Assembly (NCBI GenBank): GCA_027309085.1
Contig: DAIDDL010000011.1
Span: forward strand, 1 to 64,000
Direction: 5' to 3'
Source of the DNA: Sulfobacillus sp.
GTDB lineage: Bacteria > Bacillota > Sulfobacillia > Sulfobacillales > Sulfobacillaceae
Length of the DNA: 64,000 nucleotides
Every line of letters starts with the position of its first letter. The stretch's first letter is position 1. The notes under the pieces were generated by a model, which was not told the origin of the DNA, did no database searches, and saw nothing but the letters and a program-made list of their open reading frames with translations. Both the position numbers and the translations under genes were made by a program. Below, one piece after another: positions 1 to 8,248 of this stretch.

Positions 1-13
1 GGAACCAGGAACC

Positions 14-63
14 TCTCGGAGTGATCCGAGAAACCCCCACCTCAACCCGACAGGGTTAGGTGG
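14..63. repeat. two adjacent hairpins abutting the dapA-like fragment
   Basis: Two stem-loops follow each other. The first has a perfect 7-bp stem (14-20 with 25-31) closing a GTGA tetraloop. The second pairs 37-48 with 53-63 around a GACA loop, with one bulged C. They lie exactly where DapA homology begins, and the three upstream frames do not read as DapA. They may be the end of an inserted element or a rearrangement scar. Only the pairing is seen; the origin is unknown. Confidence 0.5.
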
Positions 64-254
64 CGGGAGAGTTCATTCAGGCGCTATTTTGGGAGACGAA
101 CCCGGGACCGCTGAAAACGGCGCTCTCCTTGATGGGAAAAATTGAGCCCGCCATCTGCCTGCCGCTCACTCTGATGGGCGAAGACAAAACGCAGGCCTTG
201 CGCCGTGTGCTGTCAAGCTACCGCCTGCTGCCAAACATGGAGGAACTTTCATGA
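60..254 (+). pseudogene. C-terminal remnant of a DapA-family aldolase
   Basis: The reading frame carries the C-terminal signature of dihydrodipicolinate synthase/N-acetylneuraminate lyase family enzymes: ALFWETNPGPLKTAL followed by CLPLTLM and a helical tail. Only about 60 residues remain of a family that is normally near 300 residues. An in-frame TAG at 57-59 closes the frame upstream, and the GTG at 60 falls inside a hairpin, so it is not a convincing start. The TGA stop overlaps the ATG of the next gene (ATGA), the normal coupling of an intact operon, so the gene was once the upstream partner of the hpaG-like gene. DapA-like proteins do occur in Gram-positive homoprotocatechuate clusters (family knowledge). 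It appears truncated and inactive. Confidence 0.65.
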
Positions 255-951
255 AGACCTTGCGGTTTGCGGCTTCGGGACGCATTTTTGAGGGAACTTG
301 GGAAGGCGGCCAGATTTTTGACAGCCAGCGCCGTCCGTGGGCTGGGGACGCCATCCAGTTTTTGCCCCCGATCGTCGCGCGCCAAGTCATTGGGCTCGCC
401 CTGAATTACCAGAGTCACGCGGCGGAACTGAATCTGGCCGAGCCCGAAGATCCCGTGCTGTTTTTCAAGCCCCTGACGACGCTCACCGGGCATGGCGGGA
501 ATATTGTGTACCCGCACGGAGCTCAATATTGTCACTACGAAACCGAACTGGCGGTGGTGATTGGCCGCGCGGGACGGAAAATTCGCGAGGACTCGGCGTG
601 GGACTACATCTTGGGATATACGGTGGCGAATGACTTAAAGCAAGGGGATTCGACACGTTTCTGCCTTTAGGACCCTGGCTGGTGAGTGCCGATGAAGTTT
701 CAGACCCCGGTCATCTCAACTTGCGCACAGAAGTCAACGGGCAGGTGCGCCAGGACGGCAACACCCAGTTTCTCACCTATTCCATTCCCCAGATCATTGC
801 CTACCTGTCGGACTTCATGACGCTGCAACCCTACGATGTCATTCTCACCGGCACTCCCACGGGAATTGCACCCGTGCATCCGGGGGATGTGATCCACTGC
901 ACAGTGGAGGGGATCGGCACGCTGGAAAATCAGGTGACGGCTGAGGACTAA
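251..951 (+). pseudogene. fumarylacetoacetate hydrolase family (HpaG-like), broken by an internal deletion
   Basis: The family catalyses decarboxylation or isomerisation of homoprotocatechuate ring-cleavage products. The N-terminal part (251 to about 640) shows ALNYQSHAAEL, the FFKP strand and the metal-site strand HYETELAVVIG. The C-terminal part lies in another frame and contains GFDTFLPLGPWLVSADE, NGQVRQDGNT and the closing ILTGTPTGIAP. The two halves meet near 636-645: the first frame ends at TAG 668-670, and the second resumes with GCA AGG GGA at 640. About 15-20 residues that normally lie between the VAND and GFDTF motifs are missing, so this is an out-of-frame deletion rather than a single-base slip. 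The RBS GGAGG sits before ATG 251. It is read as a pseudogene; an assembly error is the alternative. Confidence 0.75.
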
Positions 952-980
952 CAGGAACAGACCCAAGGAGGCAGACGACC

Positions 981-2474
981 GTGATAGAAGAACAGCACAC
1001 CGAAACCATTCCCGCCTTGATTTCCCATTTCATTCAGGGGGAGTTTGTCGAGTCACTGGGCGGCGGGCGTTTCGAGACATTGAATCCCGACACCAATGCC
1101 CCGCTGGCGATGGTTGCCTCGGGAGAGCCGGAGGATATTGACCGGGCCGTTGCCAGTGCCCATGAAGGATGGCAGAATTACTGGCGGGATATGGCGCCCA
1201 AGGAGCGCGCCCGCTACTTGAACCGCATAGCCGACGGACTCGAATCCGCGACTGACGTGATGGCGACGTGGGACTCGGTGGATACGGGGATTCCCATCCA
1301 TCAAACCCGCGGGCAGATCAGCCGGGCAGCGGACAATTTTCGGTTTTTTGCCGAGATGGCGACTCGGATGACCGGGGAATCTTTTCCCAATGCCCCGCAC
1401 TTTATGAATTATTCCGTACGCCAGCCCATCGGGGTGGCTGGCTTGATTACTCCCTGGAATACGCCCTTGATGCTGGAGACATGGAAAATCGCACCGTGCC
1501 TGGCGGCCGGAGACACGGCGGTGCTCAAGCCCGCCGAATGGTCTCCCCTCACCGCTTACCGCCTGGCGCGCATTATCCAGGAGGCGGATCTCCCACCCGG
1601 GGTCTTCAACATGGTGCAGGGATTTGGAGAGAGTGCCGGGGCGGCACTCGTGCGCCACCCCCGGGTGCCCCTCATTTCCTTCATCGGCGAGACCACGACG
1701 GGGCAAGAAATTATGCGCACCGGGTCCGATTTTCTCAAACGGTTTTCCATGGAACTGGGCGGGAAATCTCCGGTGGTGGTGTTTGGCGATGCGGACCTTG
1801 ACCGGGCACTGGATGCGGTGCTGTACGGCATTTACACTCTGAACGGCGAACGCTGCACCGCTGGCTCGCGGCTATTTGTGGAAGACCGGGTGTATGACCG
1901 GTTTGTCGCCGACCTCTCCCACCGCATCCAGCGCATCAAAGTCGGCCATCCCCTCGACCCCGAGACCGACATCGGCCAGCTGATCCATCCTGAGCACTGG
2001 GCCCGCGTGAAGTCGTATGTGGATTTAGCGCCTGTGGAAGGCTTTACGGTGGTGGCTGGGGGGCGGCGTCCTCCGGATTTCCCGCAGGGCAATTACCTCG
2101 AGCCCACATTGCTGACAGGGGTCCGCAATGACATGCGGGTGGCGCAGGAAGAAATTTTCGGTCCCGTGCTGACCGTCATGCCATTTCATACGGAAGAGGA
2201 GGCCATGCTGTGGGCCAATGATGTCCGCTATGGACTGGCCAGTTATGTGTGGACCGGCGATGTCGCCCGGTCTCAGCGATTTGCCCAGGGCATTGAAGCG
2301 GGTATGGTGTGGGTCAACTCGCAGAATGTCCGGGATCTTCGCACGCCCTTCGGAGGCTCAAAATGGTCAGGATTTGGCCGCGAGGGTGGACATTACTCGT
2401 TCGACTTCTATACAGAAACCAAGACAGTGCACGTCGCAGCTGGATCGCATCCGATTCCCCGTCTGGGGATATAG
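981..2474 (+). CDS. hpaE: 5-carboxymethyl-2-hydroxymuconate semialdehyde dehydrogenase (HpaE-like)
   Basis: This 497-residue NAD-dependent aldehyde dehydrogenase has the usual family length. Visible motifs are the PWNTPL nucleotide-binding strand (about 157), KPAEWSPLTA, the ELGGKSP motif with general base Glu near 258, the catalytic Cys near 292 in GERCTAGSR, and the EEIFGPVLTV motif near 390. The GTG start at 981 follows AAGGAGG at 965-971. It lies 29 bp after the hpaG-like gene and 16 bp before the flavin reductase. That gene order points to oxidation of 5-carboxymethyl-2-hydroxymuconate semialdehyde in 4-hydroxyphenylacetate/homoprotocatechuate breakdown. Substrate is inferred from neighbours; a betaine-aldehyde-type enzyme cannot be excluded. 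Confidence 0.85.
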   Translation: MIEEQHTETIPALISHFIQGEFVESLGGGRFETLNPDTNAPLAMVASGEPEDIDRAVASAHEGWQNYWRDMAPKERARYLNRIADGLESATDVMATWDSVDTGIPIHQTRGQISRAADNFRFFAEMATRMTGESFPNAPHFMNYSVRQPIGVAGLITPWNTPLMLETWKIAPCLAAGDTAVLKPAEWSPLTAYRLARIIQEADLPPGVFNMVQGFGESAGAALVRHPRVPLISFIGETTTGQEIMRTGSDFLKRFSMELGGKSPVVVFGDADLDRALDAVLYGIYTLNGERCTAGSRLFVEDRVYDRFVADLSHRIQRIKVGHPLDPETDIGQLIHPEHWARVKSYVDLAPVEGFTVVAGGRRPPDFPQGNYLEPTLLTGVRNDMRVAQEEIFGPVLTVMPFHTEEEAMLWANDVRYGLASYVWTGDVARSQRFAQGIEAGMVWVNSQNVRDLRTPFGGSKWSGFGREGGHYSFDFYTETKTVHVAAGSHPIPRLGI

Positions 2475-2490
2475 AGGAAAGGAGACCACC

Positions 2491-3036
2491 ATGTCCGAGG
2501 AAGAGGCAGCGCGGCAGCAATTGCGAGCTTTTCGGCAAGCTTGCGGACAATTCGTGACCGGGGTGACGGTGCTCACCGCCCAGGAAGGCGACCATGTGCA
2601 CGCCATGACAGCGAACGCTTTTATGTCCGTGTCCCTGGAGCCCCTCCTGGTGGCCACCGCCCTCAACCGGTCGGCAAAAATGCGCCAAGTTCTCCAACAC
2701 CAGCCAAACTTCGCCATCAGCATCCTCAATCATGACCAGCAGTACTGGTCTGACAAATTCGGAGGGCGTCCCGCGACTCAGGCTGAGCCAGTGCCTGTGC
2801 CCGTTCCTTTTCATGGCGTGGACGGCCGCTATGCCGTGGTGGACGAAGCGGCCGCATGGTTTTTGTGCACCGCCGTGCAGGAAGTGGAGGCAGGTGACCA
2901 CATCCTCATTATTGCCCGGGTTTCCCGGTTTGGAGTTGGCTACGACGGGCCCCAACCCTTAGTATTTTTCGGTGGCCGCTACTATCATCATCTCGATGAG
3001 GAACGGGAGACCGAATGGCTCGTGTTGGAGAGGTAG
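2491..3036 (+). CDS. hpaC: flavin reductase-like protein (HpaC-type)
   Basis: This 181-residue protein is of the flavin reductase-like FMN-binding split-barrel family. The opening FRQACGQFVTGVTVLTA and the following MTANAFMSVSLEPLLVA are the family's hallmark N-terminal strands, and FAISILN and VEAGDHILIIARV follow in order. Such proteins supply reduced FAD to a two-component 4-hydroxyphenylacetate 3-monooxygenase. The ATG at 2491 is preceded by GAGGAAAGGAG and lies 16 bp after hpaE; a longer reading frame upstream overlaps hpaE and is not used. It is the last gene before a strong terminator. The monooxygenase (HpaB) is not in the window. Confidence 0.85.
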   Translation: MSEEEAARQQLRAFRQACGQFVTGVTVLTAQEGDHVHAMTANAFMSVSLEPLLVATALNRSAKMRQVLQHQPNFAISILNHDQQYWSDKFGGRPATQAEPVPVPVPFHGVDGRYAVVDEAAAWFLCTAVQEVEAGDHILIIARVSRFGVGYDGPQPLVFFGGRYYHHLDEERETEWLVLER

Positions 3037-3072
3037 CAAATAGTTGGAACACGTTAGACCAGCGCAGTCAGC

Positions 3073-3117
3073 GGAGAGACGGCACAGAGTCATGTGGTGC
3101 CGCCTCTCCCCTTTTTT
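3073..3117 (+). terminator. rho-independent terminator of the hpa operon
   Basis: A 13-bp stem with one A/C mismatch (3073-3085 with 3097-3109) is followed by a run of six T at 3112-3117. It starts 36 bp after the flavin reductase stop. From here to about 3355 no convincing gene was seen. Confidence 0.85.
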
Positions 3118-3355
3118 GCCGTCTGCTGATTTCCCGCGATATTTGGGGAAGACAACTGGGGACGAATGGACATACGTTGTGCGGGCAAATAGGAATAGTA
3201 TCGTATCAGTAAATTTGTGCGAACACCTGCTTGGCTCTTGGGCTCGGGGCGGGGACCAGCCTGAAGTGGACCCGGGACAGCACGGTGGTAGGGTACATTG
3301 TGCACTCTTGCGGGGACAACCTGAGGGCTACACTGAGAATGAACGCATAGAGGAA

Positions 3356-3943
3356 TTGACACGGACATTGGGGAGCGGGGGGCTTCTGCAGCACTATGGG
3401 TCGGAACTTGCCTTGGCTTTACACGAATCGCGCATTACGCAGTTTTTCCACGGCATTTTGACGGTGGTTTTCCCTCTGTATTTGGCGGTATCGGGGTACA
3501 GCGCGGCTAAAATCGGTCTGGTGCTGTCGCTGACGAGGATTGTCAGCGTGGTGCTGCTGGCCACGGTGGGGGTGCTGGCTGACAGCGGGCGCAAGCGCTC
3601 ACTCATCGGTCTCGGCGTGCTAGCTGTGCTTGGCGGCTTGGCCATGGCCCTCTCCCCCGCCATGTGGGTAGTCGTACTGGCCTCCGGATTGGGTGGCGCG
3701 GGCAGCGGAGGGTCATGGGGCCCCTTTCTGCCCGCCGAACAACCGCTGCTGGCCGATTCTGTTACATCCGCAAACCGCACTAAGGTGTTTGGACAGATTT
3801 CTTTTGTCGGCGTGATCACGGGCGCCGCTGGATCCCTGGTCGCTGCCGTGCCGTCTGTCCTGCACAATCGGGGCTGGTCTTGGATTGCTGCAGTGGGCCA
3901 CCAAGTTGGGCAACACGCGGCGGCCAAATGCGCGCTAGCGTGA
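3356..3943 (+). pseudogene. truncated MFS transporter (N-terminal half only)
   Basis: The translation reads as the first half of a major facilitator permease: an amphipathic start, then about six hydrophobic segments, with the loop-2/3 motif GVLADSGRKRSLIGLG between helices 2 and 3, as in drug/sugar efflux MFS proteins. After SVLHNRGWSWIAA the frame passes into a short charged tail and stops. Six helices remain, against 12 in the family (about 400 residues). The start is uncertain: TTG 3356 with AGAGGA just upstream is a guess, and the open frame extends back to 3044 without a better start. No second half was found downstream. Probably inactive. Confidence 0.6.
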
Positions 3944-4050
3944 AAAATCCGGGCGCCACTGTGGATCTGTGCGCTGATTGCCGATAAAATGAGTCAAGAA
4001 CAAGTTGCGGGTGGCTATGGTCTGGGCGGTTTGGGAAGGGGGCGTAATTC

Positions 4051-4938
4051 GTGACATCTAAGAATCCTGAGGATATTTGGAATGCGGTTTGCGCCATGAA
4101 CCAGATGGCTGCGCCGGACAGTGTGGAAGGTGGGCGGATGGTCTGGACCGCGGCGACCACCCCAGGGCAGCTTCATGCACAGATTCCCCGTCTGCAGAAA
4201 ATGGTCAATGAGCTTTTGGCTCAGATGCCCTTGCCGGTTTACGCGGTGTTCGGGAACGCGGTTGCAGTGGATCTCCGCCCATCGGCAATTGCCCTGACAT
4301 GGGCCGGATTCGGAGTGTCGGTCCCCCATCCCCTCGGCGCACGACAGGATGCCGAGGATTTGCGGCGGACGATGTGGCAGAGCCCTTTTGAGTGGCGGTG
4401 GACCTGGCACTTTGATGATGCCCGCCACCTGCGGATGATTGGCATCACCGTGCAAGATGGCCGGTGTCACGTGTACCCTGTAGCTGACTGGACCCTGGGT
4501 GCAAATCCCGTGACCGTCTCAAGCCAGTGGTCGGACCAATGCGTCGACGACGTTGTTATAACCTCCGACCAGAGCAACCAGTGCCTGAGTGTTACGCTGA
4601 TACCCTTATTCGAATTGATCCTGGATTCACAAGACCAGTGGGTCAGTGGCCGCGAACAGCGCTTGATGGTCCGCCGCCTGGCGAATGCTGCGAGCCATGG
4701 ATGGCTTTACCGTTGGCCCGTGTTCTTCATCCCAGGCCTCTGGGTCCTCTTCATGGTGTTGATGCTAGTGGGGACTGACGCTGCGGCTTTGCCGAGGTGG
4801 ATGTGGCTGGCTCTAGCCACGGGCCCTGGCCTTCTGGGCGGGGTCAGCTATTCCCTACTCCAGACACATGCGTGGAGGCGCATCTGCCGAGGGGCGGGAA
4901 GGCCGTCAAGACACTTGCAGGGACATCTTTTCCGCTAA
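4051..4938 (+). CDS. hypothetical protein with two C-terminal membrane helices
   Basis: I do not recognise this 295-residue protein. The first 210 residues look soluble and rich in Trp; two hydrophobic segments near residues 222-240 and 250-270 would anchor the C-terminus, which ends in a basic Arg/His tail. The GTG start at 4051 follows GGGAAGGGGG at 4033-4042, spaced 8 bases. It lies about 100 bp after the MFS remnant, and its last 33 bp overlap the end of the convergent gene on the other strand. No enzyme motif was seen. Confidence 0.6.
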   Translation: MTSKNPEDIWNAVCAMNQMAAPDSVEGGRMVWTAATTPGQLHAQIPRLQKMVNELLAQMPLPVYAVFGNAVAVDLRPSAIALTWAGFGVSVPHPLGARQDAEDLRRTMWQSPFEWRWTWHFDDARHLRMIGITVQDGRCHVYPVADWTLGANPVTVSSQWSDQCVDDVVITSDQSNQCLSVTLIPLFELILDSQDQWVSGREQRLMVRRLANAASHGWLYRWPVFFIPGLWVLFMVLMLVGTDAAALPRWMWLALATGPGLLGGVSYSLLQTHAWRRICRGAGRPSRHLQGHLFR

Positions 4939-5235
4939 GGCTTGCGGCAGCTGAGAACGCGACCCATCCCATGGTGCTGATGCAGCGCTCACCCGCCACC
5001 CCTGAGCGGTCTCTTGGTAAAGAACCCACGCCGCGCCCTTTGCCTCCAGTTCCCGCTGATATCCAGTCCAGCGCCCCGCCTTCCAGTGAAAGCTGCTGTC
5101 CCATTCGGGATGGCGCTGGAGATACCGTGCGAGAGTATAGTAACTGGATGCATTCCGTATGCGGTAGAACACTACAGGAGCCATTCCGACGCGGCCCGTC
5201 CACAGTACCCCGTATTCAGGAAATTTGCTGGCCAT
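4906..5235 (-). CDS. hypothetical small protein, 109 residues
   Basis: This is a soluble-looking, aromatic-rich protein with no motif I recognise. It is judged real because it has a canonical AAGGAGGAG ribosome binding site nine bases before ATG (5235) and, upstream, a near-consensus sigma-A promoter (TTGACA, 17 bp, TACATT). The 3' end overlaps the convergent gene by 33 bp. A TGTGA-N6-TCACA palindrome abuts the -10 box, so transcription is probably controlled by a CRP/FNR-family regulator or another dyad-binding repressor. Confidence 0.65.
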   Translation of the reverse strand: MASKFPEYGVLWTGRVGMAPVVFYRIRNASSYYTLARYLQRHPEWDSSFHWKAGRWTGYQRELEAKGAAWVLYQETAQGWRVSAASAPWDGSRSQLPQALAEKMSLQVS

Positions 5236-5258
5236 GATAATTTCTCCTCCTTTTTGCT

Positions 5259-5274
5259 TGTGATTTCATTCACA
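5259..5274. promoter_or_regulatory. CRP/FNR-like palindrome TGTGA-N6-TCACA
   Basis: The 16-mer TGTGATTTCATTCACA has perfect TGTGA/TCACA arms with a 6-bp spacer, the classic CRP-family operator layout. It overlaps the last base of the -10 box of the minus-strand promoter and the expected transcription start, a position that suits repression. The regulator is not identified. Confidence 0.5.
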
Positions 5275-5302
5275 ATGTAACTCTTCTACCTCAATTTGTC
5301 AA
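5274..5302 (-). promoter_or_regulatory. sigma-A-type promoter of the 4906-5235 gene
   Basis: On the minus strand, TTGACA (5302-5297) is separated by exactly 17 bp from TACATT (5279-5274). The -35 is perfect and the -10 matches 5 of 6. It lies about 40 bp upstream of the ATG. Confidence 0.75.
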
Positions 5303-5627
5303 TAAGTCGGTGAGAATTTTGGTCTGTCCCAAGGATGAGCACTCTGTCTTTAGCGGGGAAACAGGCAGCATTTCACGAGATCGACTCCCCGGTCCGTCCC
5401 TGTGCCGGAAACCAGCCCACCGATGTGAAAAATCTGGAAACAAGTGGTAAGCTGAAAGAGTTCGCCGATGGTCAGGCCGCGCAGTCTGAGGGGATAATCA
5501 GGCGTTGCCGGAGGTTGCGATGCATCTGTCCGGCCCTCGAGACCCAACACCCGGCTTGATATCGCGGACAATTAGAAAGAAGGCAAGCGCCTTGCGGCGC
5601 GAATGACGCCCCTTACGGAGGGATACA
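5303..5627. other. intergenic region before the aminopeptidase gene
   Basis: About 325 bp without a supported gene. Short open frames on both strands lack ribosome binding sites and recognisable sequence. A small dyad GCAAG-CGC-CTTGC lies near 5584-5596, about 30 bp before the aminopeptidase start. No clear promoter was found. Confidence 0.5.
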
Positions 5628-8186
5628 ATGGCAGAACACGCCCCATACCGGCTGCCGCACACAGTGGTGCCCCGACGCTATGAGTTGGAAATTGCGCCAG
5701 ACTTGCCGGCTGCCGTGTTCACGGGAAGAGCTTCGGTGGAAATTCAGGTGGTGGACGGCGTCAGGGAGTTCATCCTCAATGCTGTCAATTTGACTCTGGA
5801 GGACGTCGTGCTCAGATCTGCGGGAGCCCGTGCGCTGTCCGGAAGGATATCGTACCGTGAGGCCGATGAGCAGGTCGTTCTTAGCTGGCCCGAGATGGTT
5901 AAGCCGGGCCTCTATACCCTGTCGCTGCGGTTTGATGGAAGGCTGGGCAGCGACCTGCGCGGATTTTATCGGACGACAGTGACCGATCCTGGCAAGACGC
6001 CTGTGACCATCGCGTCGACCCAGTGCGAGGCGACCGATGCGCGCCGGGTATTTCCCTGCTGGGATGAACCGGACTTCAAGGCGGTCTTTGCGGTCACCCT
6101 GGTGATCGACCCCGCACTGACCGGATTGTCCAATGCCCGCGAAGTCGCGAGCGAACTTGACGACGCAGGCAGGCGGCGGCTGACGTTCGCTGACACCATG
6201 CCGATGTCCACGTATCTGGTGGCGCTCGTGGTCGGGCCCTTTGAGCTGACTCCTCCTGTCATGATGGACCAGGTGCCCGTGAGGATCGCCGCCCGGGCTG
6301 CATTCCGGCACTTGACCGATTTCGCGGAAGAGACGGCGGTTGATACTCTCCGGTTTTTTCAAAACTACTTTGGAATTCCCTGCCCGGCCGATAAGATGGA
6401 CCATGTCGCCATCCCCGAATTCGCCGCTGGCGCTATGGAGAACTTAGGCTGCGTGACCTACCGCGAAGAGGCTCTGCTCATTGACCGGGACCACGCCTCG
6501 CAAATGGAGCTGCTGCAGGTGGCCGGGGTCATCGCCCATGAAACGGCTCACATGTGGTTTGGCGATCTGGTGACCATGCGGTGGTGGAACGGTCTGTGGC
6601 TGAATGAAGCGTTTGCCACATTCATGCAAATTTTGGCCAGTGATGCGCTGCATCCCGAGTGGGATGTGTGGACCTCCTTTGGTTCCGGGCGCGCCTATGC
6701 TTTGGCGGTAGATGGTTTGGCCTCCACCCGGCCCATTGAGTACCCAGTCGGCCCCCCCAGTGAGTCATGGGGAATGTTTGACGTACTGACCTATGAGAAA
6801 GGCGCCGCGGTCCTGCGGATGATGGAACAGTATTTGGGACCGGAAATTTTTCGGAACGGCATTCGGGAGTATCTTCAGCGCCACCGCTACGGCAACACCG
6901 AGACGGGTGACTTGTGGGACGCTCTAGAGGCGTCGTCTGGACAGCCCGTGCGGGAAGTGATGGATTCCTGGGTCCTGCAAGGCGGATATCCTTTGGTGCG
7001 GGCTGAGTGGAACATCCAGCGCCACGAAATTGAACTCAGCCAGAGGCCGTTCCGCTACCAGGGAGAAGGCAGCGGCAACTGGCAGGTACCCATCGTGCTA
7101 GGAGTCCGCAGGAACGGTGGGACCTCCGAATCGGTCCATGTCATGCTCGGCCAGCAGCCCCTCCGAATCTCAGTGCCCGCCGATACAGCATGGGTGACCG
7201 CTAACCAGGGAAGCTGGGGATTCTACCGTGTGGCTTATAGCCAGACTCTCTGGGACCGGCTGGTGGAGGCTCTGGGTGAGATGACTGCTCTCGAGCGTCT
7301 CGGTCTCGCGGAAGATGTGTGGGCGGCAGTGCTGGCCCGCGAAGCGCCACTAGCTATGGCCGTGGCTCTGTGGCGCACATTCGTCACGGAGCGCGACCCG
7401 GATGTGTGGAGCGCCGTGTCCCGCCACCTCGCCGTCATCGACAAGGTGGCGGACCCTCAAGGGCAAATTGCGCTGCAGGCCCTTATTCAGGAGATCGGGC
7501 GGCCTGTGTTCGATGCCGTGGGGTGGGAAGCGGTTCCCGGCGAAGATGGTCGGCAAGGCCGCTTGCGGGCCATTCTGGTGCGGCTGTTAGGAACAGCAGG
7601 AGCGGACCAAAAAGTGCGCCGGGAAGCTGGCGAGCGTTTTGCCGCCCATGTCAGCCATGGCGCTGCCATCGCCCCGGACCTCTTGACGGCGGTCGTAAGC
7701 GTGGTGGCGTCAACGGGATCCCTGGCGGAATGGGATATGATTTACCAGGAATTCAAGACAGCGTCAACGCCCCAGGACGAGAAGCGCTATCTGTATGCAC
7801 TGGCTGACTTTGTCACACCGGACCTGGTGGCCCGCACTTTAAAGCTCTACCGTTCGGATGAAGTAAGAATTCAGGACGGAACCTATGTGTTGGGACGGTG
7901 CCTGGCAAACCGCCATGCCGCTTCGGAGACATGGGCAATGATTGAGCGCGACTGGAATGAGATCCTCGAAAAGTATCCCCAGTTCATGATGCCGGCCCTA
8001 ATTGAGCCGGTCGCTACGATTGTCGAAGAGGCACTGGCCGACCGTACAGCATCGTGGCTGCAAGGGCACCCGATGGAGGACGTGGCGCGGCAGGTGGCGC
8101 AAACTTTAGAATTCCAGGCAATCCACCGGGGATTTGCTCATCGCGTTGCGGGCGACTTGAGCTCGGTGTTAGGCGGTGCCTCTTAA
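5628..8186 (+). CDS. M1 family zinc aminopeptidase
   Basis: This 852-residue protein matches the full length of M1 aminopeptidases with an ERAP1-like C-terminal helical domain. The substrate-binding GAMEN motif is near residue 268, and the zinc site HETAH is at about 304-308 with the third ligand Glu 18 residues later (LNEAF, about 327). The order is N-terminal beta domain (1-200), catalytic domain (200-450), small beta domain, then the helical domain (about 530-850). It removes N-terminal residues from peptides and is probably cytoplasmic, since no signal peptide is seen. The ATG follows an ACGGAGGG ribosome binding site. It stands alone and ends 21 bp before a strong hairpin. Confidence 0.93.
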   Translation: MAEHAPYRLPHTVVPRRYELEIAPDLPAAVFTGRASVEIQVVDGVREFILNAVNLTLEDVVLRSAGARALSGRISYREADEQVVLSWPEMVKPGLYTLSLRFDGRLGSDLRGFYRTTVTDPGKTPVTIASTQCEATDARRVFPCWDEPDFKAVFAVTLVIDPALTGLSNAREVASELDDAGRRRLTFADTMPMSTYLVALVVGPFELTPPVMMDQVPVRIAARAAFRHLTDFAEETAVDTLRFFQNYFGIPCPADKMDHVAIPEFAAGAMENLGCVTYREEALLIDRDHASQMELLQVAGVIAHETAHMWFGDLVTMRWWNGLWLNEAFATFMQILASDALHPEWDVWTSFGSGRAYALAVDGLASTRPIEYPVGPPSESWGMFDVLTYEKGAAVLRMMEQYLGPEIFRNGIREYLQRHRYGNTETGDLWDALEASSGQPVREVMDSWVLQGGYPLVRAEWNIQRHEIELSQRPFRYQGEGSGNWQVPIVLGVRRNGGTSESVHVMLGQQPLRISVPADTAWVTANQGSWGFYRVAYSQTLWDRLVEALGEMTALERLGLAEDVWAAVLAREAPLAMAVALWRTFVTERDPDVWSAVSRHLAVIDKVADPQGQIALQALIQEIGRPVFDAVGWEAVPGEDGRQGRLRAILVRLLGTAGADQKVRREAGERFAAHVSHGAAIAPDLLTAVVSVVASTGSLAEWDMIYQEFKTASTPQDEKRYLYALADFVTPDLVARTLKLYRSDEVRIQDGTYVLGRCLANRHAASETWAMIERDWNEILEKYPQFMMPALIEPVATIVEEALADRTASWLQGHPMEDVARQVAQTLEFQAIHRGFAHRVAGDLSSVLGGAS

Positions 8187-8207
8187 TCAACGAGGCTTAA
8201 GCTTAAC

Positions 8208-8239
8208 GAACGGCAGCCGCGCTCTCCGGGCTGCCGTTC
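8208..8239. terminator. hairpin between convergent aminopeptidase and GH76-like genes
   Basis: A perfect 11-bp GC-rich stem (8208-8218 with 8229-8239) lies between two convergent genes, 21 bp after one stop and 9 bp from the other. The flanking T-tracts are weak, so it is probably a bidirectional terminator. Confidence 0.7.
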
Positions 8240-8248
8240 TAGCTTTCG

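Noticed and set aside
1-63. Possible 3' end of a group II intron (domains V and VI) before the dapA fragment
   Set aside because: The first hairpin lacks the catalytic triad and the 2-base bulge of domain V, and the second has its bulge on the wrong strand as a C rather than an A.
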